Source of the DNA: Leptobrachium leishanense
Lineage: Eukaryota > Chordata > Amphibia > Anura > Megophryidae
Assembly: GCA_009667805.1 (NCBI GenBank)
Contig: CM019064.1
Coordinates: forward strand, 111,264,328 to 111,328,327
Direction of reading: 5' to 3'
DNA length: 64,000 nt
Positions 46,807 through 59,592 of this stretch are shown here, one piece after another; positions within the stretch are counted from its first letter, which is position 1; the number at the start of each line of letters is the position of its first letter. The notes below the pieces were generated by a model. The model did no database searches. It worked only from the letters and a program-made list of their open reading frames with translations, and was not told the DNA's origin. Both the position numbers and the translations under genes were made by a program.

Positions 46807-48100
46807 CTAGGAGTTAAAAAAGTAAATACATAAAATAAGTTGATTATTATATGATTATTCATCAATCTTTTTTCAATATATTAGTAAATGCTGTGTCTTT
46901 GTCTATTAGGTATTCATTACATATTATGGGCCCAAGATCTCCCATGTGTTTATGTTCTCATTTTGAACATACCATTTTTACAACATCTAACCCCTCCACT
47001 CATGTGACCCTTAATGTCTTAATGTTCAATTCTAGGATACTGATCAGTATAGCGTCCAGACCTGAAGAAGAGAGATATACTCTCAAAAGCTTCATTAAGA
47101 AAATTAGAAGAAACATTTGCTTTATTATTCTATTTGTTTCTGTTCAACTTTCAGAATAGTTTTTTGATGTAACTTAATTAATACGCTGAGTCAAATGAGA
47201 TATATTTTTGCAGAAATTTCCCAGATGGTGAGATATGATCAGCTGCCAAAAGCCCCCAAAAACAAAACATCTTAGACTGTGGATACACTCTCAAGTTCTT
47301 CAAAGATTAAAGATAAAGTTAGATTTATGTTAAATTCAGTAAGTTACCTCATTTACCTGTCTAGATTACTGTGGCTCAGTAGCCATTACCAAAATAATAA
47401 TTTTAGGATCAAAAAGCCTCTTCACTTGAAACAATAAGCTACTTGAAGACAATAAGTGTTTCCACCAATGGGAAAATGTTCTATTTCTCCCTCATAAATG
47501 TTTCTATCTAGGTTTAATTTAATTGATGTGGTAGAATGTAAACTATAAAACAGATAATTTCACAGCTACATGAATAAATATCTTGTCAGTTTACGCAGGG
47601 GTCAGGTTGAGAGGGAGTGATTGGGAACGCTGTTCTGTCACTTTTATTTTGTTTTTAAACATATATTTCCATGTTAATTCACAATAAGTTAGTTATATTT
47701 ATTAACGTTATCATGATAATCCCCGAGAGATCAGATATCTGTATGAAAATTATCATCAAAGTTGGATATATAGGAAGGTGGAATAAATAGAGATGACCTG
47801 GTTATTTGAAGGACAGAGATATTGGTGAGATCCAACATGTATTTTTTAATTAATTGACAGGTCATTTAACTCTTTCAGTGATTTTCCTTAAAACTACTTT
47901 AGGAACCAATGTTTTTATATTTTTGGATATTCACTGTCCATTAATTATACAGTTAAATATATCAACGGTGAAAAAATTCTGTGTGCTTTTTTACTGCAGT
48001 TGGTCTATTTGACAAGACGTTTTAATCTGCTGGCCAAAAAGGGTTACTGCAGTTGAGGCTTCATGCTGGATCAGTTTGGGATCTGTGTTTCAGACACAGG

Positions 48101-48281
48101 CAGGTCTATTCACTAAAAGGTGAAACTCAGGAGAATTGGCAGGAGAAGAGAACAATCTAGACCAAATAGCCAATTTGGAAAGTGAGAGAAATGGGAGAAT
48201 ATTTCTGGTTTGGCTATTTCGATCTGGATTTTTCACTTCTCCAGTCATTCTCCTGAGTTTCACCTTTATTGAATAGACCTG
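48101..48281. mobile_element. Palindromic MITE, CAGGTCTATTCACTAAA ends
   Basis: 181-bp copy of the 45634 family; right end TTTATTGAATAGACCTG. No target duplication visible. Confidence 0.7.
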
Positions 48282-50446
48282 AGAGATTCAGCTGGTCAAA
48301 CTGAGCTAGCACCTCCTGTGTCATGGCTGAGGTGCTAAATCTTTAGGGGCACAATTTGGAACCAATTTTTGAAATGAATTTAATTTGCAATAAACTAAAT
48401 ACTTTGCCTGGCGCTAGAATTGGACCTAGTTGAATCTACTCAGTATCAGCCCCTAGTAAGTGCTTTGAAGATTGAGCATACTCGGTCTTGGTAGTGAAGG
48501 GATTAAAGTTCCAATTGTATTTCTTGCTACCATTGTAGTATTGCATGTGACGATACCACACCCATAGGGAATGTTCTGACTTTTCTTAAAGCAATTTTTA
48601 GCAATAGTATATTTATATATACTGATTTTTTTCATTAAATTATAGGACATATTAATTTGTGATCTGTAAAGTGTAGATATAGCCAGTCCATCTTTGGATT
48701 TTAAAGGGTTCTTTCTTAAGTTATGTATTTCATTAAGCCAGTGAGTGTATTGCTTACCATTAGTAATCTTTGAAGTTCTAAATTTAGCTTTAATTACTAA
48801 TCAAAAACAAACGTTAAATGGAAGCGCCTAGTCTACAGCTGCACTGCAACTGTTTTCTGGCAGACGAGAAATTGCTAGGTAGCCAGAGTGTGTTCGCAAT
48901 AGTAAAAATAGCAAACATCAGCTTTACAAGTGTAATTTACCTATTCAAGGAATCGGAGATGGTTTTACAAGTTTCCTAACAGCTATTAATGTCTCAAAAA
49001 TAGACCTAGGATTATATTTATTTGATTGTTACTGCCACATGTCATTGATAGATCCTAAGTGTTGCTATGTATCAGTTTTCACTTTCAGTCTATTTATTTT
49101 GGCTGAACATATGGTAGTTTACAACAAAAACTACCCCAACTGTGTCATTAATCTTTACATATACCTCATACTTTAACTGTTGTTATTATGATTATCATCA
49201 TTAATATTAATATAGACAGTCATTTTAAACACTAAATAATATGACAGTGGTCAAAAACACATACAAATAGAACGTCTAAGAATTTCACACACTTTATCAA
49301 GTAGAGGTGTGCATGGCTAAAGAACTACACTGTATTCAGCTGACAATTGGCCTGTGGTGCTGAAACGAATAAATTCAACACCACATGCGAAATGACAGGG
49401 AAATATGTTGCAGTTTGGTGCACTTCAGCAACAGCGAAAATGTCCCATAGAGAACAATTGAGTGATTCCTCTATATACCCATTGCCAAAGTGCACCAAAT
49501 TGCGGCAAAATGCACCTCCTCTTTCTGTCTGTTGCAGGTGTTGGTGAATCATCCCAAATCGCTCCAAAGCAATCCATTATATATATATATATTTGTTTTG
49601 TTTCGGATGATACCTATATGCGATTCATTATTTCGGAAGTACTTCTATTATCAACCAGTACAGTAATTATACCAATAAAGAGTATGAGACCCAGTTCCCT
49701 ATTATGTATATTTCAAACACTTCTGGACAGTGTGGCATACATAATGGACCTTCTTTGATAAATTATTTCTGCATATAGCAATATGGTCTAATATATATCT
49801 TCTGCCATGCATAAATCAATATTTGGACCATCAAAGGACAATTAGAAGATCAGGAAGGATTGCTCCATTCTATAAATACAGAAAGTCTACATGACGACAA
49901 ATTATATTATTCTTTTTCAGTGGTGCGGTGTGGGTCTGACTGGAAAGGCCTCGTTTCATAGCTGCCTCCAGTTTGGACTCTTTAATCCTTTCAGGCCCAT
50001 GAAATGGAAAGTGGAAAAGAAAAATGATTTTTCTATCTAAATCTAAATCTATATCGAAAGACATGAAACACTCTAATGGAATTTGTAAAACTACGCTAGC
50101 TTCAGTCTGAAAATGTGGTTTCAGATTGAAACCACTGTGTCTGTAAGGGTTAAAACCCAGTTCCTCCCTTAGTACAGTTGCTAGAACCTTACTGGTTCTT
50201 GATGCTGAATAGATACCCTTGTTTCTTAACAGATTCCCTCGCTTTCCATTTTAACCAGGCCTGCTTTCAGTGACACATGTACAATGCCTTTTCCCAGTGG
50301 TCCCTCAGCTCAGTGTATGCTGCCTTGTTCTACGTCACTTTTCTTGCCTATATATCCTGCTTTCCAAAGTATACATATATTATTTATAATAGTGTTGTAG
50401 TTGTTTTTTTCTTTCCTGTACTATTATATTGTCCTCATGAATACAC

Positions 50447-51375
50447 CAGTGTTTCTTAAACCTGTCCTCTGGACCCGATGACCGGCTAGGTTTGCAAGAT
50501 ATCTGAAGTACAGCACAGGTGATCCCATTGCTATTAAGTGATTGTAGTAATCAGTATGAACTTCCCCAATGTAAGACTCTATCACCTCCTTCCAGCTGAC
50601 ACTAGCATCAGTGTTAGCGTTAGCTTATAGGAGGTCATAGATCTGCACCCACATCTCCTTCGAATCGCTAACGAGTTAAAAATCCCATTAGCGCTCATTA
50701 ATTTGCGATTTGTAGCGTGAGCTTACTGTACTTTGTGCTCCCTATACGTAACATGGGAAGCGCAAAGTGAAAGCACAGATTAACTAGTGTTAGGATCACC
50801 TAGTCCTAATTTTAGTTAATAAGAGCTGGTGCTAACAAAATAGTTACCACCAGCTCAGAGGTGTAGGTAACGGTTTGCACTGCTGCAGAATCCATTACCT
50901 GCAGCTCAAAACCCCCTAAAAAAAACCAAATACTTTCCTGTCATTCACAAGCAGCGAAAGCGGCAGCCCAATCCTCTGCTTCTGGCCGCTGGGAGCAAAG
51001 AAAAGAACACCCTCTGTCTCCCTCCACGATCACTCCACCGACCAGCAGGATCTCGCAAGAGGTGCGATCTTGACAGTCATGTGATCTGGCAGCACGGTCC
51101 TCCATGGAGTCCGATGGACGTTATGGAGGGGATGCTGGGGACGGCGCTGTAGCGCTGCCCCCAGCATCCGCAAGCTTAGCGATCGCTGAGGGGCAGGCTG
51201 CCGGACTCGACTCCTGCCCCGTGATCTGCTGTGAAACCAGGACGCTAAGGGTAAGTTGGCAAACGCTAAATTTTCCCCTTTGCGTCCCGGTTTTGGATCA
51301 GGGCAGCTGCTAGTGCCTATAATCTTTAAAATCGGTTCTGCTAGTGGGTCCTGAGGACAGGTTTGGGAACCACTG
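50447..51375. mobile_element. hAT MITE split by another MITE
   Basis: The outer ends CAGTGTTTCTTAAACCTG and CAGGTTTGGGAACCACTG belong to the same family as 29596. The flanks GAATACAC and TTATACAC match at 6 of 8. The interior, about 50571-51342, is a copy of the 9491/16786 family (GCTTACTGTACTTTGTGC, TCCATGGAGTCCGATGGAC, CCCCTTTGCGTCCCGGTTTT). Confidence 0.75.
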
Positions 51376-51480
51376 TTATACACTATTCATTTAGCAAATA
51401 TATCCATTTAAGCACATCATAAATCACTGCTCTTTGTCATCTCAGAGATTTATTTGAGTTCAAATATAAAATTACGTTAC

Positions 51481-51543
51481 CTCACAGAGATTTTGGCAGT
51501 TATTTTTTTGCAAATCCCAGGATTCTTTGCAGGGTTCCAAACA
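51481..51543 (-). CDS. ANOS1: ANOS1 exon: end of cysteine-rich domain
   Basis: This is a 63-base exon of exactly 21 codons, beginning CLEPCKES and ending NLCE with four cysteines. It is preceded by a pyrimidine-rich acceptor (ttttcacag) and followed by donor gtaacg. It is phase 0 at both ends, so it could be skipped without a frameshift. It belongs to the N-terminal cysteine-rich box of anosmin-1, which packs against the WAP domain. The sequence closely matches the tetrapod protein, with frog-specific changes such as W after KES. The next upstream exon, expected to end in a cysteine-rich stretch, was not found between here and 64000, so the upstream intron is at least 12.4 kb. Confidence 0.92.
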
Positions 51544-52548
51544 CTGTGAAAAGCGTGAAAAATACTTTGCATTAGTTTGATCAACATCCCAGCTCTTGAA
51601 TATTCACATTTAGCTTGAACGTATTATTTGTGATGCAATCTGACTATGCAATATTTTTGCCACAACACAAAGGCATTTAGAATACAAAATATCTACCTGA
51701 TGTATTGAAAACCTATATATGTCATCACTTTATTAAAACTCAATATATACAGCACGATTTATTATGGACCCAGGCCCGAACTCAAAATCAGGTAATAAAC
51801 CTATCCCCATAAAGAGTGTTTATTGCATCTAATAAAGAGTGCTGTCAATGTAAAGCAACAGAAAGCAATCAAAATATGGTTTATAAGACACAGAACCCAG
51901 AGAACAGCATATAGTAATCTCAACCAGTCGTTCTTCGGTGAGTCCTTATATTGCTAGCCCCTGTAAGACAGATCTTCTTTTCGATCTCTGTGTGCCCTAT
52001 CCATTTTAAAGGGCAGTAGGATACATTGGTGCTTTAACAGCATTTGTAATTCTGTATATCACATGCATAAGTCTGATCCCATCCACAAATGCAGGATGTG
52101 AGATGTGAGAAGAAGGGTGTTTATTGTCTCAGCAACAAATTGCTGAACTTTCCAATCAGCAAAGTCATAGCCCCATCGTGCAATCTCCAACCACTGCAAG
52201 AACAAATAAGATAAAATAGCAGAAGCACATGATAATGCTGGGTCTAATAATTAAATTAACAAAAGGCATTTATATACAGATATTTCAAGAGACACTCCCA
52301 GAGTCGGACTGACAACTCCTGGGGCCCCCGGGCAATAGGAAGTCATGGGGCCCCCCATTGCACCTGCCCACAGTGAAACACTGCCCCCCATACATACAAT
52401 GATTAATTACAGAATTAATCTCTCCTTTCCATTTTCAAAATGAAAATATAGTCTCTGCTTACACTCTGCTATATTGGAACTGCTATGGTGAAATATAGTG
52501 GGGCAGATACATATACAGGTGGTTGCTGATTCTAATTCCACATGATTT

Positions 52549-53485
52549 TGTCACGGATCCCTCTGATTACCAAAATAGTGGTCCCTTTACGCAGACCGCT
52601 CTCTACCCTTCCGATCCTTGAATGGTCGGCAAAACTAGAAAGACACTTAACCAGACAATAGATAGACAAGAGGTAACACCAGACAGAGGTACAGAATAGG
52701 GTATTGTCACGAATCCTTCTGACTACCAAGATAGTGATCCCTTTATGTGGATCGCTCTCTACCCTTCCGATCCTTGAATGGTCGGCAAAACTAGATAGAC
52801 AATTAACCAGGTAATAGATAAACAAAGGGAAACACCAGACAGGGGTACAGACCAGAGTATACGTTCTCCCTAGGACCTTAGTTATAGCAGAGGAAATCTG
52901 ATGTGTGCTTAGGGTGCCACATAGACTGACCTCGGTACCAACGTTAAGGGCAGAACCAAGAGCAGAGTAAATGCCAATACCAGGGGTTATACACAGAATG
53001 GTTTGTTTGCCAATGCCAGGGGTCATACACAGGAGGGTGCGTTTGCCAATGCCAAGGGTCATACACAGGAGGGTTCGTTTGCCAATGCCAAGGGTCATAC
53101 ACAGGAGGGTTCGTTTGCCAATGCCAAGGGTCATACACAGGAGGGTTCGTTTGCCAATGCCAAGGGTCATACACAGGAGGGTTCGTTTGCCAATGCCAAG
53201 GGTCATACACAGGAGGGTTCGTTTGCCAATGCCAAGGGTCATACACAGGTTAGATACAGAAATCGCCAAAATACACAAGAGCTCTGCGGGAAGTGAATAC
53301 CACGTCAGGGCACCGGCATGGTAGTGAGACTGGGCTTTAAACCCGGCGGGTCCGCGTCATAACGCCAGGCCCCACCCCTCGGCGTCCCACGTGAGCGCAC
53401 CCGGTAGCGTTCATCATTCGGCGCCTGGCCAGCGAGCAGCGAGGAATCTGCTGCCAGGCGCCCCAGCCCCTGACCAGCCGTGACA
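52549..53485. mobile_element. Solo-LTR-like element with 5-bp TSD
   Basis: It starts TGTCACGG and ends CCGTGACA, with GATTT on both sides (52544-52548, 53486-53490). TG...CA ends with a 5-bp duplication fit a gypsy/ERV-type LTR. The interior has two 156-bp direct repeats (from 52549 and 52705) and a 36-bp minisatellite. No coding. Confidence 0.7.
52973..53250. repeat. 36-bp minisatellite, 7.7 copies
   Basis: Units start at 52973 and repeat every 36 bp (GCCAATGCCAAGGGTCATAC...). The central five are almost identical; the first is the most diverged. The length is divisible by three, so frames are open on both strands by chance. Confidence 0.97.
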
Positions 53486-54062
53486 GATTTTTATCTGTGG
53501 TGGTGTGGGTACCCACTGAAAGGTAAGGCCTGACCAAGCTTTAACAGGCCTTCATGGGGCCCCTCCTAGGCCAGGGCCCTCAGGCAGTGCCCTATTGCCC
53601 TAATGATCAGTCCACGCCTGGACACTCCCTTTTTTCAATATGAATGCTCCTTACCAAAAAAATACATAAAGCTGAAATCCCAGGCACATCTCCTCTACAA
53701 AGAAGCTGCATCCTTCACTTAGTCCCTTTAGAATTTATAACCCCTTAAGCACAAGGAACCTATATTTAATTTTATGAGTAATCATCCTGTCTAACTGTTG
53801 ATTCTACAGTATCCCTAAACTGATTCCAACCTGCAATGACAGCAGATAAACCTGGATGAACTTCATTAATATCTTAGACCCACAGCAGCTGAAGAGCAAC
53901 ATGCTGTCATCTTCTTATTTGCAGCTTTTGCTGTCTCATTACTATTATTATTATTTTTCTTCTTTTTTTTTGTATTGTACAACATATTCTTCAGCGAGGT
54001 ACATGGGTAATACATAGTACATACAGGGTAGTACATAGTTATAGTACATAGAGAGGATCCTA

Positions 54063-54893
54063 TATAGAGTTACACTTGACTCTGCTCTTTCCTTCATCCC
54101 CCACATCCAGTCTCTTTCCTCCTCCTGCCGATACCAACTGCGTAATATTTCCAGAATTCGGCCATTTCTTACCGCTGTCACCACAAAACAACTCATACAC
54201 ACCCTGGTAATCTCCCGACTCAACTATTGCAATAATCTCTTATCTGGCCTCCCTCTGTCCCGCCTCTCCCCCCTACAATCCATCCTGAACGCCTCCGCCA
54301 GGCTAATTCACCTCACCCGCCGCTCTGTCTCTGCCGCTCCCCTCTGAGTCCCTTCACTGGCTCCCCATCCACTGCAGAATTAAGATCAAAATCCTTATCC
54401 TTACCTACAAAACCCTCACTAACTCAGCTCCCCACTACCTGTCCTCACTAATCACCAAATACACCCCAGCCCGCTCCCTAAGGTCAAACAGTGACCTGCG
54501 CCTAGCGTCTCCCTGCATCACCTCTTCCCATGATAGACTGCAGGGTTTCTCATGCGCAGCCCCCACTCTCTGGAACGCTCTCCCTCGTACTGTCAGACTT
54601 TCCCCCAACTTCTCTTCCTTCAAACGCTCCCTTAAAACGTTCCTATTTAGGGAAGCCTACCACCCAACTCACTGACGCAACCATCAATCACTCTCACCTT
54701 ACAGTCCTCTCCTCCTGTTTCCAACCCCAACCCTTCTAGATTGTGAGTTCCTACGGGAATAGGGCACTCATCTCCTCCTGTACTGTTTGTCAAATGTTGT
54801 TCAATGTATTGTAACCCTGTCTATACTGTGCCTATTGTACAGCGCTGCGGAATATGCTGGCGCTTTATAAATAAAGAATAATAATAATCCTGT
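54063..54893 (+). pseudogene. L2-like LINE 3' fragment (RT C-terminus)
   Basis: The first frame carries ISRLNYCNNLLSGLPLSRL and NASARLIHLTRRS. After a one-base frameshift near 54344 a second frame reads HWLPIHCRIKIKILIL, YTPARSLRS, CAAPTLWNALP and SFKRSLKTFLF. This order is the conserved C-terminus of CR1/L2/Rex-type non-LTR reverse transcriptases. The 3' UTR ends GCGCTGCGGAATATGCTGGC and (AAT)n. The 5' part of the element is missing. Confidence 0.85.
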
Positions 54894-57210
54894 CTAAGGA
54901 ACTTACATTCTACTGGGAATTGGGTAGAGACAAAGTGAAGTTGTTTGTAGTACATTGTCGAGTGAGAGCAGTGTCAGAAGTGTTTTGAAGAAAAGGTAGA
55001 GATCGTGGCTTATTGTGGAGACAGATGGCAAGCTTCTCTAAAAATAGATGGGTTTTATGAAAGATGACATATCTTTGGAAGGTATGTGCCAACTTTCCTG
55101 TATGGTGCTTTTTGGCAAACGCTTCAGACTTCTTTTGTTGTCTTCTTTTGGATCAACGGCAGTAGGTGTTGTTATAAAGGCTGAACTTGATGGACTCACG
55201 TCTTTTTCTCAGCCTATGTAACAATCTCATAGTTTAGGGGAGAGAGTTTCACAACGTGCGAAAAATCCTGAGGGTGTGAATGGGAGGAGGAGATTAGGGG
55301 GACTGAAGGTTTTAGGCAAAATACAGTGGGAAGCTGGAAGAATATTTGAAGAGCTTAGAAATATAAAAGTGTGAAGAGTCAGAGAGGGCTTTATAAGTGA
55401 TAGTATTTTAGGTTTAATTCTGTAAGGTAGTGGAAGCCTGTGCACTCTCATATCACCTAGAGGAAGCAGCAGTTATGTGGTCAATGCTCAAGTAGCTTTT
55501 CCATATCTGTCATGCTAAATTTAGGATGCAAATGTATGAAACGCTTAGAAATATACAAAACCTCCTTTCACATTTCTACATCACGTAACAGAATATAATT
55601 GCTTGCAAGAAATGTTGCAGTTAGTTCTAGAATCATCAAGTTTTAATTAAATTACGTGGGTTATTTTCAGGACACAGTTGTCCATACTAGAAATCTCACC
55701 TGATACCATCTGAAATCTTAGTACTTGCAAATTGATTGGTTGATTTTGACTCTAAGCCAAGGCTCTGATTATTTTTAGCGAGCAAATGTACAGCTGAAAC
55801 AAATGATGTGTATGTTATGGCTTCCGCTGGACAGAAAAACGATTCAACAACATGCATTGAAAGAGACGTGGCTGGATTAACTAATCTGACATTTTATTGT
55901 TTTAAGATATAAATCAATAGCGTAATGCATTTTCAAAAATAAAACTGGAGAGGTGATCATGGAACATTATTTCCTAGATATGCATTACTTGAATTTCTTA
56001 AGATACAAGATGTAGTTTATAAAACACATATAACTTTTTTAAAATTTAACCTTTAAAGAGGTACTTTTAGGGTCAGGGTTAGCTTGAAGATTAGGTTTAG
56101 TATTAGGGTTAGAATTAGTTTAGGCATGGTCGGTTTTCCATGGGTGCAGTGCACCCTGCCCCGCCCTCAAATCGGCCCCAAAGTCCGCAGTTGTTTAGGT
56201 TATAGTCATTGAGTAACCTAGACTGCCAGAGCAGGCCCAGAAATTACCCACACATCAATTCATTAATTTAATTTCCACAGTGTTGAATTCCAAATCCACA
56301 TTATCGCGGCCTGATTCTAAAATGGATCTCTGCCTTGATGCCGCAAGAGAATCTTGCGAGAGTTCAAAAGAGCTGTGCTGAATGCTGAAGTAAAGACGGG
56401 CATCTGCATGCGACCAGGTCACGTGGTCTGGTCAGTCAGGATTCAGGTGGCACTGACTGTGTCACATACGGCCCCACAGAGGGCCACAACCCTATTGCAG
56501 CCAGAACAAATCCCCTACCAATTCCGTCTCCGACTCTACAGGCGGCCCCACCCGTGCACAGTCCTACCGTGGCCTGGCTAGCTCCCTGCTGACTCTCCAC
56601 ACCCAGCCAGCAGAGAGAGTGTAATTAAGGGAGTGAGAACACAGGTGGTACAGCTCACAGCCCTACTGCGGCCTGGCCAGTGCCCTGCCATCGCAACTCC
56701 CCCATGCCCGGTAGCAGAGTGTGTAAGGGCCTGAAAGTCTGTCTGGAGAGAGAAAAGTATAAAGTAGGTGTTGAAAACTTAAAGCCAGCTGCAGCCTCTG
56801 CCTCGGGACAGCTGTGATTTAATGAGGGAAATAAATAAAATGAGTGGAAGCTGAGGGAATAACATTATTGGCGGGAATTTGTAACTGCGTGCGAAAGAAA
56901 GGCTTGCTGATCACCAATATGACAGGATGAGGGGACCTGCCGATGAGGGGACCTGCCAGGGATGTAGAAGTAATAGGTTTTGTAGACCAAATCTTACTTT
57001 AAACATATTTTTTTTTAGGAGCAATTACTTTTTGTAATGAAAGTAATAATGCTCTCAGTCAGTTGACTTTGGCCCGTGGCGGAAAATTTAATATGGGGAC
57101 ATCGTTCCTCCTTTAAAAGCAACAGAAAGCCATTATTTGTATATTTTACATGAATAGACCGAAGATGTCAGTAAAAATTTCACGTGACTGGATGGAAAGG
57201 AATATATTTT

Positions 57211-57310
57211 AACCCCTTCACTGCTGAGCCATTTCACCTCTGTGTGCTGAGCTCACTTTGACTGTTTTGAGCTCATCATGTTTAAACGCGATTTGAAGTT
57301 ATGTTTTTTT
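57211..57310. mobile_element. Fragment of TTAACCCTT element
   Basis: AACCCCTTCACTGCTGAGCC and GAGCTCATCATGTTTAAACG match the left end of 23931-25063. Confidence 0.6.
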
Positions 57311-57376
57311 GTAGTTAATGTATGTATTTGTAGGTTATGTATTTTTGAATGTAAATTTCCATTCAGATTTCAATCA

Positions 57377-57510
57377 AGGCTGGGGTCAGACGAGCATCAT
57401 TGGAGAGCGGAAGGAACGTCCGTGAGAGTGGACGTTCCTTCCACTTGACGCCCGTCTGGCCACCTCGCTGAGCGCAGTTAGTGCGCTCAGCGCTACAAGG
57501 TGACAATGAT
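57377..57510. mobile_element. MITE fragment with GGCTGGGGTCAGACG end
   Basis: It has the Harbinger-like terminus of the 26181 family. It then carries the hairpin GGAAGGAACGTCC/GGACGTTCCTTCC and the stem GAGCGCA/TGCGCTC. The hairpin part is the reverse complement of 21148-21290. Confidence 0.55.
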
Positions 57511-59184
57511 GTCAGTTGGCGGGTGGTCTCAATGATGTCAGTTGGCAGGGGGGTCCCAGTGTATGGTATGACTTCCAGGAAGTCAGACCAGCCTGGGTTT
57601 ACCCCCAGACCCGTGAATGTTATACTTGTTTGCCTAAATTGATGTTAAAAATGGGTTTCAAGAAAACAAAAATTACAACATGGCCCCACATTTTATCTTG
57701 CAACTGGCCCCACAAATGCTAGAGCCTGCCCGGAGTTTAGGGTTATGTTTAGTTTTAAGGTTAGGGTTAGTTTTGGGATTAGAGTTAACAGAAAATTTTC
57801 TGCTCACTAAAAACACCTAAAACAACATGACGCGTGAAAATTTGAGTGTCTTTTTGAATTTGCAACATTATTATCGCATTGATATTCAATGAGTCGAGAC
57901 GGCAGCGTGGACTATATGGAAAACCAATGGATCTATTACTAGTCCAGCCTCTAATGTAGTGGCTGACTGACAGCCGAGTTGGTTGAAAAGACCTAATTGC
58001 TCAGATTCAAATGGGTCCTTGCTGTTCCAAATAACTTATGTTACATGTTAATAAAATTTGCATTAACACTTTTATTATTGGTTTTCAACTTGGTTTTGTT
58101 TGGGTTTGTTTGTAATACAAATATGTATTCTTAATATTTTTATTCAAGTTGAATATTCAGAATTTGGTATTGTAATCCAGATAGCAATTGAGTTCCCTTA
58201 GTTCAAACTCATACAAAATTACGAACAAATGTTATGCTTCAAATGCAATAGAATAAATTCTACACAAGTTTTTTTATTTTTCATTTTATTACAGTGATGT
58301 CAGCTTTTAGAGCCGCGTTGAAAGAACACCATCAAAGATCCCAATTTAAAGCTCTTCTAGTAAAATTAGTATTTAAAGAGCTCGGAATTTATAGACCATT
58401 TTCCTTTTCTTAAACACTTTTTGAGAAGTAAAATGTAAAGGCATTTAATGAAACTGGTTTTCAGAGTCCAGAATGAGCAGCTGCAAAAACACTAGTAAGA
58501 ACCCCCAAGCTGCAAATTATAACACTAATCAAAAGGCAGACATATTTATTTGTAAAACCCTTAATCCTTACTACAACATACCAACATGCTTTATGTGTTT
58601 GCTACATGCCGGGAAGACCCATGGATCTCCTCCATCCACAGTGTAACTCAAACAAATTCTACAATTATTTTTACAGTGAGAATAAATAGACCCCTTTCAA
58701 GAAAATAATTTAGCAAGAAGAGCCATTAACAATAAAAATGCTCATTTTAAAGCACTTTGTTTCAGGATGCAGTAGTGCAAAAGCAAACATTTTGAAGTGG
58801 AAAGAAAAAATGGAGTACAACAATGAAAAATCCACATGGACACAGTCCTGATAAGGATGCTGAGATGGCTTCTGAATGCTCCTTAAAAAAACAGGATTAA
58901 CACTTTGTAGGTAGGATTATCTCTTGGTAGGAATAAATTAGATACATTTTTTGTCTGCCAGGAATTAAGTACACAGTCTCAACTGCTATCATGCATGTTC
59001 ACCAAAAGGGTGAGCAACCTCTGTTGCGACATAGCCAATATTACATATATAAATACTGTTTATCATAAAACTTGTAACAGAAGGTTCTCATGAACAACAC
59101 TGGCTGTCCAATTATGTACACAAACTCTTCTGTGCATCTTAAACTCAAAACTCTTTGTTCCCTGAGCTTTAGTAGAGTGCAAGG

Positions 59185-59592
59185 GGTCCTGCAGACTGAT
59201 TCCAGAGGGAAACTGGGGACTTTTTTTTACCCCAGTCTCACTCTGCTCCCGGCGGCCAGATAGGGTCGCTGCTGGATGTTTTGGTGAGTATCTAATTTTT
59301 TGGGGGAGTTCCAGCTGCTGCTGATTCCGCAGAAGCGGAATCAACTAGCTACAGCATAGAGCTGTGGCTAACTTTTCAGTTAGCCGCAGTGGTTAGTAAT
59401 TAGCATTAGGACTTTGTGATCCTAACAGTAATTACTCTGTGCTTGAGCATAGAGAGAGCAAAATACAGTAAGCTTGCGTTAAAACAATTTTTTTAACCCG
59501 TTAGTGATCAGGAGATGATATGGGAGTAACACTATCACCTCAATTAACCTAGTGCTAATGCTCACTTATGTCAGGAGGTGATAGGGTCCTAA
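59185..59592. mobile_element. MITE fragment of the 9491 family
   Basis: Shares CCCCAGTCTCACTCTGCTCC, TGATTCCGCAGAAGCGGAAT and ATTAGCATTAGGACTTTGTG with 9745-9960. The far end is lost. Confidence 0.65.

Larger units (their letters stand above)
46807..51480 (-). other. ANOS1 intron (4674 bp)
   Basis: Apart from a degenerate hammerhead-like motif (47062-47095), a MITE (48101) and the nested elements at 50447-51375, 46807-48100 and 48282-50440 show no gene or repeat that could be recognised. Confidence 0.7.
52299..53620. mobile_element. hAT element containing a solo-LTR-like insertion
   Basis: The ends CAGAGTCGGACTGA and TCAGTCCACGCCTG are inverted. GACACTCC flanks both sides exactly (52291-52298, 53621-53628). 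Only about 385 bp is hAT sequence; the rest is the insertion at 52549-53485. Confidence 0.9.

Noticed and set aside
52532..53324. Repeat protein frames over the 36-bp array
   Set aside because: The unit length is divisible by three and lacks stops, so frames on both strands stay open by chance.
53888..53912. CTGAAGA followed by TGTC as another hammerhead
   Set aside because: No GAA segment or stem II can be placed.
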